Below, one piece after another: positions 24,170 to 36,598 of a DNA stretch of 64,000 nucleotides. The stretch covers positions 7,721,805 to 7,785,804 of the forward strand of contig JASSKH010000009.1 in assembly GCA_031763025.1 (NCBI GenBank), read 5' to 3'. The notes under the pieces were generated by a model. The model was not told the origin of the DNA, did not search any database, and was given only the letters and a program-made list of their open reading frames with translations. A program made the position numbers and the translations under genes. The number at the start of each line of letters is the position of its first letter. The first letter of the stretch is position 1. The stretch comes from Macrocystis pyrifera (Eukaryota > Sar > Phaeophyceae > Laminariales > Laminariaceae).

Positions 24170-24640
24170 GCTCTCCACAGAGATGGAGCCAAGTCTGCTG
24201 TCACTGGGATCACTTCACTCTACGGGTTGGGTTATCTACCAGCACAACAATATCGACCACGACACGCCTTATATCTTGCTTTCACCCTTCGAATTAGGTG
24301 ATTTCGCCTCTTAGCCCAGCTGGCCGCGAGCTGCCGCCACGGTTGCGTGGTCCCATGTAGCGACGCCGTCCTTTGGAGATCACGAGATTCGTGTTCAGAC
24401 GCATGTTCTTTTTCTGCTTGTGCACGGGTCGACGAACGGCTGCTGGTCGACCGGTGGCACACACAAGACCGTGGCGACGCCTAGAGAGATCGCCCAGGCC
24501 CCTGGAATCAACGTCATCCCCAGCATATACCAGATCCATTACATAGCTGCGTATGGAGACCTGGATTGCATTTTTGGGAAGGCGGCCGCGGAGGTATTTT
24601 TCCCGTTCTTTTCACTTTTTCTTTCAGTGAGCAAGACGAC
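24170..24640 (+). pseudogene. GMC/hydrolase gene, 3' part: hydrolase cap and C-terminus
   Basis: Two blocks are readable in different frames: ITSLYGLGYLPAQQY (cap region) and VLFLLVHGSTNGCWS, THKTVATPREIA, then IAAYGDLDCIFGKAAAEVF. In relatives the last block is YGHxDCIFGK with the catalytic His; here it is Asp, so the hydrolase site would be dead even without the stops. The end of the gene is approximate. Confidence 0.7.
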
Positions 24641-27185
24641 CATGTCACATGCGCGAGACCAGCATTTCCTGCGGGCGGCTACTGTCGAACTTGATCGATG
24701 TGTCAAGTGGAAGGACGGTGGAGGTCTGACAGATACGAGCTTCATCATGCGTCGCATAGTGTGTCAGGCCGGGAAATATCGCACGCCAAAAAATACAAAC
24801 GCGTTGCCGCGAATTTATATTCAGCTTTCTTCTTCGCTGGGGGAGTAAATATCGTTCACCTTTCCAGATCCGTAGCAGGGAACAAGCAACGTCTTCAATT
24901 GTTATAACGGCGTGAGTTGATGATTTGAGAGCCCGAGGCAGACACAGAGTTAGATTGTACGAGGTCTAGAAGATTCCTACTTCGCAGTAGTATACACTAT
25001 CGGTCTGAGAATGTAGAGACACCAGGCGTACTTCTTCCAGGGAGATTTTGAATGTTTCCGAGAGGTGCTCCGTAATCTGCTTTTCTATAATTTTCTGTTC
25101 TGTATTTTCCTTCATGTCTACATGTTTGCTAATTGTCTGGTCACCGTGCGCTCCTTCGCATGGACCCATCCTGACCTAGCCCATCACACTAGAGACAGTG
25201 CTGGACACGCTAGCGGACTGATCAAGTACGCTCAGGTTGAGGTTATCGCGGGTTGGTTCAATTTCCATGGGAGGGCTAGTGCCAGGGATTGGAGATTTCT
25301 CATGGACGGACGAGATGTAGCATTTGCATTATTGCGAGAGGAAATTCTCGGGATGCACATACTGGACATTTGAAGTGGCAGAGAAGGAGGAAACATTTCT
25401 GGATAGCGAGAGCCGAGGCAGCAACTGCACCCCGGGCGGGAACGGTACAGCAGCAATAGCAGCAATACCAACATCATCAGTGGCGTGAGCAGCTGCAACA
25501 GTAACCACAGCAATAGCGGCAGTGATACCAGCAGCAACAGAAACAGCAGGAGGGAGAGCGGCAGCATTGACAGCGGCAGGGTAAGCTGACTCAGGCCGAG
25601 GCGAACCATGTTATCGAGAAACGTCGGCTGTGGGTATGTCTTAGGAACGCGCTCCAAGCGTCACCGGAGATGCTACCCCAAGAGGGCAACATATAGGCGA
25701 GCGCGGGATGGGGAATCGATACCCCGCGCGTGCCGGCATAGGAACAACTAGGCCAGTAAGAGAGACAGGGAGAGAAAGAGAGAGAGGAAAGCGTCATGGG
25801 CATGCAGAAGCGCATCCCTGCAGAATCGGAGTGTTACACACACGGAAGACTGAAAGCGTGAGCTGGTTGGAAAGAGCATGGAACTCCTTCAGGCACAACG
25901 CCCACCAACTCGGATGCGGCAGGGGCATATTCCCGCGCGCGAGAAAAAACGTACCGGAGCGTACGAATAAGCAGGCTACGTGAAAGTAAGACGCCGCCGC
26001 CCAGACTAGTCGAGGTAGTACATGGGAATGGGGTAGGTCGGGGTAGGTGCTGTTCGGTACACGAAAACGACTACCATCCGTTTTCCTGCGCACATCGCAT
26101 TGGAGGAGGATCCGCCTAATGATGGCTATACTGAAGAGCAAAAATTGAGCGCTCCGGCAAGGTGTGCCAAGTCACGGATGGTGGAGAGAGGCACTGACAA
26201 TAGAGAAACTAGAGCAATGGAGGCTGGAGGAGACGGAGCTTAGGGAAGGACACATTAGCTGCGCCGGTGGACGAGCCCGATGCGATCACTTTTGAGGGCA
26301 AGATACAAGCATATTTTCATTGGCGAAGCGGAATCCAACAAGAAGGTTTTTTATGTGTTTTTTGTCATGGGTTTTGACGACTGCCGCACGTACCATAGCT
26401 GATAGGATGATATACACAATTATTTGTGTTTTTTTAGGCCCCAAGCGTAGTTTTGAGGTCGACAAATATCAGATGAGTATCAACGGTATCTATGAGGTCG
26501 CAGCATGGATACAGGTTATGCCCCCCCAGCGATGATTCCTACCTGTAAACGTATACAGCGCAAATGTTAGAGTAACTTTGAGGTTCCGTGTGTAAGAACC
26601 TAGGAGTTGGTCACAGTCGCGCAAATGTCTGATGTATTGTGATTGGCTGATTGGTGTGATTTATGCAGCTGTATATTGTCCAAGGGCATATGGGGTGGGA
26701 TTCGTGCTTTCCAGAATAGGTCCATAAAAAAATATTTTGATATTTTTCTAGGGTCACGGGGAAGAGGGATGAGGGCCTCCTGGACCTCACAATCGCAGTC
26801 ACAACTACAATTACATGAACAACAACACCATTTCTTCTGTTGCTCCCGCGCCTCGTGGCGAGGTCGAGGGACGCCACATCCGGTGCACAAGTTATCCCCT
26901 TACCGTGCCCCGCAAAAATCGGTATCTCCCAACTGATCCACACACGCACGCACGAAACTGAATTCGAAACGACCATACGCTTTCGTTTTAGTTCCGTGTG
27001 ATGAGTCCAACGTGTTTGCTTGAGTATCTGGTACGAACATACTCGATAAAATAATGTACAGGCCACGCGAAGAACCCCCTCTCCTTGTTTTGAGTAATAT
27101 TGCCGTCATAGTCGGGAGGTTCGGCGTTGGGATTGTGGACACTATGGAGAACGAAGGAAGGAGGCCCTTCGCCCGATGAAAACGT
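24641..27185. other. repeat-poor region without a recognised gene
   Basis: Contains a CAG/CAA-like tract (25437-25570) that reads poly-Leu on the minus strand, and an AG-rich patch near 25757-25795. Minus-strand open frames at 24966-25169 (67 codons) and 26611-27066 (151 codons) show no motif that I recognise. Confidence 0.5.
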
Positions 27186-27455
27186 TCAGTAGTGCATTGA
27201 AACTTGCTTGTCGTTCGTCGTCAGTAGATCTTGCATTTGAAGGATATGCATATTGGTTGTAGGATGTTTCACACACGAAGTGGAACGAAGCGTCGTCATC
27301 GGACACAACTTGGATGGTTTTATCGCACAGGAAAATGTTGAGAAACAGACAGGTAGGTGGTGATATGGAGAATAACTTGCCACCAAACAGTTAGCTATAT
27401 ATTCGAAGAGGTCGTCGGGAGTAGGTATATAGCTGCCTCTTGCTTGGTTGCCCAT
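27186..27455 (-). CDS. small open frame, unrecognised
   Basis: 89 codons from ATG (GNQARGSYIPTPDDLFEY) to TAA, with a Cys/Ser-rich middle. It reads toward the left edge, downstream of another minus-strand frame (27636-27974) that is partly conserved in the opposite arm at 32.45-32.75 kb. The two might belong to one old element. No family is recognised. Confidence 0.2.
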   Translation of the reverse strand: MGNQARGSYIPTPDDLFEYIANCLVASYSPYHHLPVCFSTFSCAIKPSKLCPMTTLRSTSCVKHPTTNMHILQMQDLLTTNDKQVSMHY

Positions 27456-27635
27456 TCTTGTCAGAAGTGTTGGTTACGAAGCTTGAAGCCGTCTGTGATC
27501 GACCCATGAGATGAGAAGCCAGCGGGATCGAGTGAGTCTGTTGCGAGAAAAGATCATGCATGATAGTGAGTATGATATCAATTGATGAGCGAGCTGAAGA
27601 AAAAGGTAATAGAACTCATATTCACACGGGAGTCA

Positions 27636-27974
27636 TCAGCCGTTTCTTGGGGAGTTCTTCTTGAAGGCAAAACACATACTTCCAGCAGGCACACGAATCT
27701 GCTCTGATGATATGTTAAATACGTCGACCGTTCGGTTGGTCACGGTACCTTCGCTAGTGTCATTCACCAGGTCAAGTGAGCCGAAACCGCTGAATACAAC
27801 ACAACGTTCCGTGCACAAGATGAACAAAATGTATTCTGGAAAAATATTGCCACATACCCGGGTACTTGTTGCTACTGAAATATTCATTTTAAGTGGTACT
27901 ACGGTAGATTGAGACAACACAGGCGAAATATATGTGCGTACGAAATGTACACAACTGCTACCAGGTACTTCCAT
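27636..27974 (-). CDS. open frame partly conserved in two inverted copies, unrecognised
   Basis: The frame contains TRVCGNIFPEYILFILCTER and VVFSGFGSLDLVN. The same protein segment with some replacements is read on the plus strand at 32.5-32.72 kb, so it was probably once coding. The stretch beyond SLDLVN is present only here. I do not recognise the family. It may be part of an old mobile or virus-like element and is best treated as a fossil. Confidence 0.3.
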   Translation of the reverse strand: MEVPGSSCVHFVRTYISPVLSQSTVVPLKMNISVATSTRVCGNIFPEYILFILCTERCVVFSGFGSLDLVNDTSEGTVTNRTVDVFNISSEQIRVPAGSMCFAFKKNSPRNG

Positions 27975-28718
27975 ATATCGTGATTGCCGTTTTCTGTAAT
28001 GGAACCATCCTTAATGCATACACTCACCAAGACCAAATAAACCTAAACCGCTGTACGCGACGCCCCGCTCCTGTCGACGCCCGATGCTTCGTAGACGTTA
28101 CTTCAGCTCCTCCTTCCAGTTTTTCGACCTACCTTTTCCTTGCCCTGTGCTGCACATTTGACTCGAGCGAGTTCTTCGCTTTGTACAACAGGCACGCCTA
28201 GTTCGACTTCGGATTCACTATTGTACATAATTTCTTGTTTATGTATCTTTAAATAATACAACATGGTTGACACTATTGTGGAACCGCTAACCTTTGTGGA
28301 GCGTGTAGCCATTCGGTACAACATCGAGGGGAAGACAACTCTTTCCGAAATTCTGGTCGCCATGGGAATCACCTAAAATTATATTATGGGCATGAAGACT
28401 GCAGGTTCGTCGAGGGTGACAACAAAAGACATGCTAGAGAGAAGTTCAGTAAGGCGTGTTTCAAGTCGCACGACAAGACGAACAGGCAGAACATGCTCCA
28501 ACAACGATCTGAACAACGTAGAAAAAACAGGGAAGAAAATCGTAGCCGGTACCTAAGGCCCACGTGGCAAAAACTGCATTAAAGAAGAGCATTAACAGGA
28601 ACTGGCACACATGGGGAAAAAAAACAAACATTTCGACGCGGATTAGACCCCGAAACACTGGTGGAACTACGCGCAAGCGTGCAATCGGATGTACACCCTC
28701 TGGTTGCCACCGAGTGTG
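27762..28718 (+). repeat. left arm of a 1-kb inverted repeat
   Basis: Reverse complement of 31733-32716 at roughly 85-90 percent by eye, for example ACCAGGTCAAGTGAGCC at the outer edge and GTGCAATCGGATGTA near the inner edge. Inside, a short plus-strand frame starts MVDTIVEPLTFVERVAIR and is preserved in both arms. It is followed by a basic, Gln/Arg-rich stretch (RHAREKFSKACFKS). The identity of the element is unknown. Confidence 0.75.
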
Positions 28719-31061
28719 TTGCACCGGTAGACAAGGCTGTGGAGGGAAGCGTCGTAGACGGAATTTGCCAGGCGATGGCAGATACTAAGAAAACAGTGAC
28801 GAGCGACCAGAACGCCAGGAAACTACAAACTTAGATGCAAAGCATGGAGGTCATGTTGGAATACGGGTACATCCGTGACCAACGGATCGGATCTTCGAAC
28901 AGTAGTAGCCCACAGGTCGAACGCTAGAAACAAATTCGAGCGGAACAAACCGGGAGTGAACCAGAGGCGTGCAGAGAGTCGACAAAAAGCACCAAAATCG
29001 TACTGCATTGACGGCCAGGTGACTCCGTGTGTGCTCGTCAGTTGGCGTCGGGTTCGTTCACAATCTATGGGGGAAAAGCATTGCGCGTGTCTCTACAGGT
29101 GGCTGGGACTCCCCCCCTGCATAACGTGGGCCTAAACAACTTCAAGTGGAGATGTTGAACAATGTGGCAGACCCCAAAATATGTCGATGACTTCTCCATT
29201 CGATACGCCTAGTGATGTGCTACAGTACATGGATGAATGTCCCCACAAAAAGAAAATTTTGTTCACATTCTGCAAGAAGAGGGGGGGGGGGGGGGGGGGG
29301 GCATCTGCGTTTCAGACGAAAATGTCTTACCTATCGCAACTGTATCTACGCGAGGGAAAACCGCATTGCCAATGCCTGAGGGGAAAAGTAAGAGAATCAA
29401 AATCCTGGCATGTTTGTCGAGCAAACCAGGTTTGAGTTCTAGTTTTGTTTTTGCCACTCCTTGGACGTCGGTGCCTACTTGGTTTAAACGCCAGAGATAT
29501 ACAAACGTGCATCGAACACAACGTCGCACACACGGGTGTGAGCCTTGTGGAACACATCAACTACATACTGGTTGTCGAGTCGGCGGGGACACAGCAAGCA
29601 GAAGGACCTCAATTGCCCGGATGTGGCGATTCGTACGACCCGTATGTACGACGAGCACATGTGACGCGACCACTGCACACGCGTCGACGATTAGGCCTGG
29701 CAAGTGGAGGCGGAGGGAGTGGAGAACGAGTTGAATCAGAAGCTGATTAGGGTCGAATCATCAATCACCAATTTCCAGCTTTTATATACCAGAGCACCAA
29801 CACTAAACCAGCAGCACGAAAATATCAACACCTCAAACAACAGCGCCGAGAGCGAACGCGAAAACAACGCTAATTTCAACTTCGATTATAAAGGTGTAGA
29901 GAGCGATTTGAGCATTTCCATTGTTTGGTTCGCGTGTGAAGAGACATATATAGGAAGACGTTTTGATGTTTTGTTAGTCATAAGAAACTTCATTTATTTC
30001 TCTGTACCAATATGCACACGGTTCAACAAAACTCGGGGCGTAGCAAGAAACTGGAAGGCTTGTCCACGGTGGATTTCTTACATGGAGAGGGTGTCTTTTC
30101 CCCAACACTAGACAGCTTTTTTTAACGTAGAAAAACATTAAGGTACGTTCGAGTTTGGCTTCTTCCATACCAGGTACTTGTTTTCTTCACTTGTGAAATG
30201 AGATGAAAGTATAGTTCTGTTTTTTTTCAAAATACACTGCAGTTAGTAATTCTATACCATCTAATGATATACACATACATACTTGGTATAAAGTGTTTAC
30301 CTGGTAGTTCGTATAAGGTCAGATATTCGAGGATAGATGATGATATTACTTGTCGGGTGAATCTCTCCTCGCACGAGAATGCCTCAGAAAATGCGTGCCC
30401 TACCACAGCATACATAGAGACGTTTCATGATTCGCAATGGGGAGACCAAAACAACGTGACGGGCAGGTAGTGAGGGGCCAACACTACTGTACAGCTGGAA
30501 AAAAAGACCTCGTGACAAAGCGGCAAACAATCGGAATCCTTGAGCGATTGATCACGACGAGCTGCCGATTCAATTGTACCATGGAACCGAGCGAATCGGC
30601 TGCATTAACAGCTATCAGCCCTCCTGTTAGGGGAAAAACTGATAACAGGAGTACTGTGGCGACATTCATAGTATAATACTATTATGTTAGTATAATAGTA
30701 CTGTTGGTAGGACCATAATTGGCAGAGGTAGTACATTAGTGTATTATTATTAGTAACAGTAGCATTGTAGTGTACATTACCGTAGAATTTTTAGTATATT
30801 GGTGGTACCGTACCCTTCCCGTTGCCCTTACCCTTGCGCACTGTACGTACTCATCCCCTTACGCTTCTTTGGTTGTAACTCAGATCTGGCGTCTCAACAG
30901 CACGGCTCTCAAGTCACCGTCATCTCGTATGTGGTATGGTACTGCGTCGAATGAGGCTGAAAGCGTGTAAATGACCTGGGTTCAGGTATTGGGATCGTAT
31001 ATATAGTACATGGGAGGCGTGCTTAGATGGATAAACAGAGGTTTTCTCAGCGAGGCACGAG
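28719..31061. other. loop between inverted arms; no recognised gene
   Basis: Holds a pure G run (29281-29301), fragmentary open frames that continue the basic stretch of the left arm, and an AT-rich zone at 30.66-30.79 kb with small palindromes (AGTATAATACT...). No motif identifies a family. The plus-strand frame at 29704-30111 is Asn/Glu-rich. Confidence 0.5.
29281..29301 (+). repeat. poly-G run, 21 bases
   Basis: An uninterrupted G homopolymer. Similar long G or C runs occur near 16125, 47211 and 59900. Confidence 0.95.
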
Positions 31062-31594
31062 CTTGGGTCTGTAGCCAAAAGATACCAAGCCGTGGAGGTT
31101 TCAGTGTAATCGCATGTGTGAGTGGAGCAGTGGCCGGGGATCCTGTGTGATGTCCCCTAGCCACCTGGCTCGTGGTCCGATGAGGATCACTCCGTGATAA
31201 TACAAGCTCTAAGAACAAGACTTACTGAGTGCGAGGCCTACCAAGCCGTGGAGGTTTCAGTGTAATCGCATGTGTGAGTGGAGCAGTGGCCGGGGATCCT
31301 GTGTGATGTCCCCTAGCCACCTGGCTCGTGGTCCGATGAGGATCACTCCGTGATAATACAAGCTCTAAGAACAAGACTTACTGAGTGCGAGGCCAGCGAG
31401 ACTGGTGGAGTCCCTCGCTGGAAGCCCTCTTGCTGATATCATCTGGCAGAGGCCATAGGTCTCAGTCTCCGCGTGCACGAAAATTTATGGAGCTGCTTTT
31501 CTTCTATCTCTAAGCAAACAACAATGCCAACGAGTACCGGCTTAATAGGCAAACCTATCCAGGGATACAAAGTGTCCCGACTTTGATCTTAACA
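31062..31594 (+). repeat. short direct repeat A, split by an inserted solo LTR
   Basis: The outer parts (31062-31069 and 31462-31594) match repeat B at 32717-32863: both begin CTTGGGTCTCAG and end GGATACAAAGTGTCCCGAC...GATCTTAACA. Without the insertion the unit is about 140 bp. Bounds TG...CA would suit a very short LTR, but no target-site repeat is seen. Confidence 0.6.
31070..31457 (+). mobile_element. solo LTR of the 40.8-kb Gypsy family, with internal tandem duplication
   Basis: Starts TGTAGCCAAAAG and ends GAGGCCATA, nearly identical to the LTRs of the element at 40795-45553 but in the opposite direction. A 156-bp segment is present twice in a row (31083-31238 and 31239-31394). It is flanked by GGTC on both sides, a 4-bp target duplication. 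It is a young insertion into direct repeat A. No internal region of the element remains. Confidence 0.9.
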
Positions 31595-31732
31595 AGTTCC
31601 CCGAGATCACGGTCATCTCCAGCAAGAGACAAGTGGTTCCCTCGCTATCTGATGTTGCTTCTTCCGCCGTACTTCTTGGCCGCCTGATCAAGTGTGATGT
31701 CAGCACGACGGCCGTGTCGTCTAACCTTGCTC

Positions 31733-32716
31733 ATGCCCGATGGTAACCAGAGGGAGTACATCCGATTGCACGCTTGTGCGTAGTTCCACCATTGGTTCGG
31801 GGTCTAATCCGCGTCTATACGTTTGATCTTTTTTCCCATGCGTGCCAGTTCCTGTTAATGCTCTTCCTTAACGCTGTTTTTGCCACGTGGGCCTTAGGTA
31901 CCGGCTACGATTTTCTTCCCTGGTTTTTCTACGTTATTCAGATCGTTGTTGGAGCATGTTCTGCCTGTTCATCTCGTCGTACGACTTGAAACACACCTCA
32001 CTAAACTTCTCTCTAGCATGTCTTGCTCTGTCACCCTCGACGAACCTGCAGTTTTCATGTCCATAAAATCATTCTAGGTGTTTCCCATGGCGACCAGAAT
32101 GTCGTAAAGAGTTGTCTTCCCCTCGATGTTGAATCGAATGGCTACACGCTCCACAAAGGTTAGCGGTTCCACAATAGTGTCAACCATGTTGTATTACTTA
32201 AAGGCACATAAGTGGTCGTCCCTAAGGACGTAGAAAAACAAGAAATTATGTATAATAGTGATTCTTCAGTCGAACTAGGCGTGCCTGTTGTACAAAACAA
32301 AGAACTCGCTCGAGTCAAATGTGCAGCACAGGGCAAGGAAAAGGTAGGTCGAAAAACTGGAAGGAGGAGCTGAAGTAACGTCTACGAAGCATCGGGTGTC
32401 GACAAGAGGGGGGCGTCGTGTACAGCGGTTTAGGTTTATTTGGTCTTGGTGAGTGTATGCATTAAGGATGGTTGCATTTCAGAAAAAACGGCAATTACGA
32501 TATATAGAAGTACCTGGTAGCGGTTGTGTACATTTCGTACGCACATACATTTCGCCTGTGTTGTATCAATCTACCGTAGTACCACGTAAAATGAACACTT
32601 CAGTAATACCAAGTACCCGGGTATGTGGCAATGTTTTTCCAGAATACATTTTTCTCATCTTGTGCACGGAACGTTGTGTGGTATTCAGCGGTTTCGGCTC
32701 ACTTGACCTGGTTAAT
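31733..32716 (-). repeat. right arm of the 1-kb inverted repeat
   Basis: Mirror of 27762-28718. The outer edge stops exactly where direct repeat B starts. The inner edge lies about 140 bp after the end of repeat A. So this arm, unlike the left one, is bracketed by the two direct repeats, which suggests that it is the internal part of a small repeat-bounded element. Confidence 0.75.
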
Positions 32717-32863
32717 CTTGGGTCTCAGCCTTCACGTGCACGGAAGGAATAAAGTACCTCTTCTTCTATCTCTAACCAAACTACACACGTGAGTGCCAAC
32801 GAGTACCGGCTTAACAGGTGACCCTGTCCAGGGATACAAAGTGTCCCGACCTGGATCTTAACA
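32717..32863 (+). repeat. short direct repeat B (147 bp)
   Basis: Partner of repeat A. Shared blocks are CTTGGGTCTCAG, CTTCTATCTCTAA, GCCAACGAGTACCGGCTTAA, and CCAGGGATACAAAGTGTCCC. Divergence from A is modest. Confidence 0.65.
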
Positions 32864-35159
<2,296 letters not shown>

Positions 35160-35248
35160 CCCTTTTAAGACCGCGGTCCCGCTTCGGGGACAAAACACTT
35201 GGAATTAGACTGCTCTTCTACCTAAACAGGACTGCGGTCCTGAAAGGG
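35160..35248. repeat. 89-bp miniature element with CCCTTT ends at a TTAA
   Basis: The left end CCCTTTTAAGACCGCGGTCC directly follows TTAA. The right end is the inverse, CCCTTTCAGGACCGCAGTCC on the minus strand. A related, more diverged block follows at about 35350-35450. CCCTTT ends at TTAA are usual for piggyBac-type miniature elements, but TTAA is missing on the right side. Confidence 0.5.
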
Positions 35249-35434
35249 TCGATCTCTTCAAAACCGCACTCTCGCTGTGGAAACGAAAAACTTGGAATTA
35301 AAGCCAATTTTAGATACATACATGTATGTGAAGTGCAGTACTAAAATCAACCCCTTCAGTACCACTGCAGTTCCATTTTCGGGAAATCATTCTAATTACA
35401 AGTGGTTTGTCCCCAAGACGAGACTGCAGTACTA

Positions 35435-35541
35435 TTACGGGGGTCCATAGTTAATGGGACCAAAATTTTGTTAGTAAAAATAGGAAAACAATGTAGGTTT
35501 TTATGTATACCATAGGTCCTATTAACTATGGACCCCCGTAA
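35435..35541. mobile_element. TA-flanked MITE, copy 1 (107 bp)
   Basis: Terminal inverted repeats of about 30 bp (TTACGGGGGTCCATAGTTAA and its mirror), flanked by TA on both sides. The internal stretch is AT-rich and non-coding. TA duplication fits a Tc1/mariner-type miniature element. Confidence 0.85.
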
Positions 35542-36494
35542 TAAAAGGTCTCTGTTACCCCCTGCAGTACAGGTTACAGAAAAGAGTAGAGAATACCTGT
35601 ACTACTGGTACGTATTATCAATAATGTTAATAGCATTTTGTTGGAGCATCATGAACTTTTACCCGAGCTGTACTTGTGTACCTGGTATAGTTATATATAA
35701 CTATACACCAGATATAGGAACACCTATTCACATATTGGTATACTTTAGTACATACATTCCTGGTACTACGTATGAGTATACCAGGTATATAGTAATATTT
35801 TCTGTACGTGCCCAGTTTTTACGGAATAATTGCCTTATTTTGGATAATAAGCGCCCCGCCCATTGTGGGAAGTTTCTACGAATGAAAATGCATCGACGGG
35901 TTGGTCTGAACCTGTGGACCAACTCACGTCATAAACGCCACAAAGAACACGAGGCTACACGCAGTGATCAAGACGTACGTATAGACTATTTGGGGGGGTC
36001 ACTGGAATACACATACAGCGAGTCGCCTGACTTTTCGTTTGTGGGATCATTTACGAGTATTAACTTGTATTTATCACGCAAGTATTATATATCTATGCTC
36101 TGTTGTACATCACGCCTCTGCTTTGGTGGTCTGGAGCTCTTGTTCTAACATGTTTTTGGTGATGGACACACTCACGAGACACATCGTCACCTTTTTAATA
36201 GCAAACGTAATGGTAAAATGCGTTTGCCATATTCAACGTGATCTGCAAGCGTCAGCCTCAATCACTCCTAGAATTCCGAGAAAGTGAAAATAACTATTTG
36301 TACATGCGTAAGGGAAACAAAATTAGCCCACCACTGCTGTATATGGTATGCATGCACGCAGTCGTAGTGCTGGTACTATGCACGCAATAGTTAACAGCAG
36401 TTTAATTCCACTATCTATGTACGCGTTATTTAATGTTCACGTATGCCACCTACGTATGTGTGGAGCCCAGCAGTAGTACGAGAGTAGGTACATA
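35542..36494. other. AT-rich region, no recognised gene
   Basis: A plus-strand open frame (35528-36148) starts inside the MITE terminal repeat and has no recognisable domain. A perfect 22-bp palindrome centred on ATATAT lies near 35684-35705. Confidence 0.5.
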
Positions 36495-36598
36495 TTACGG
36501 GGGAACACAGTAAATAGGACCTACGGTACACACAAACTCTTATATGTTTACCTACTTTTACTAACGAAATTTAGTCCTACTTACTATGGTCCCCGTAA
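36495..36598. mobile_element. TA-flanked MITE, copy 2 (104 bp)
   Basis: Same family as the elements at 35435 and 40512: TTACGGGGG start, ACCATAGT-type inner terminal repeat, CCCCGTAA end, TA on both flanks. Diverged from copy 1 mainly in the interior. Confidence 0.8.

Larger units (their letters stand above)
11953..24640 (+). pseudogene. GMC (cholesterol-oxidase-like) oxidoreductase fused to alpha/beta-hydrolase, decayed
   Basis: The parts follow the order of long GMC-oxidoreductase/hydrolase fusions known from actinobacteria. They are: a membrane anchor, an FAD-binding GSGYGG split by an intron, FEHGRELLSASFPE, GYGPGGTSLMSANV, CNCCSGCSTGAKNTVNTNY, VVLGARSLGSTKILLRSS, the GLSVHSLGG motif, HGSIVPTSLGVDPLPT, the FTESM beta-domain, then a hydrolase with LSHGTGVSSE, a Cys elbow GHCVGG and the final YGDLDCIFGK. 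Family members oxidise sterols or similar alcohols using FAD. Introns with matching phases (12281-18300, 19176-19601, 21205-21538) show a eukaryotic nuclear gene. At least eight lesions (in-frame stops and frame changes) and a His-to-Asp change at the likely hydrolase catalytic His mark it as a pseudogene. The exact 3' end is uncertain. The substrate is unknown. Confidence 0.8.
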
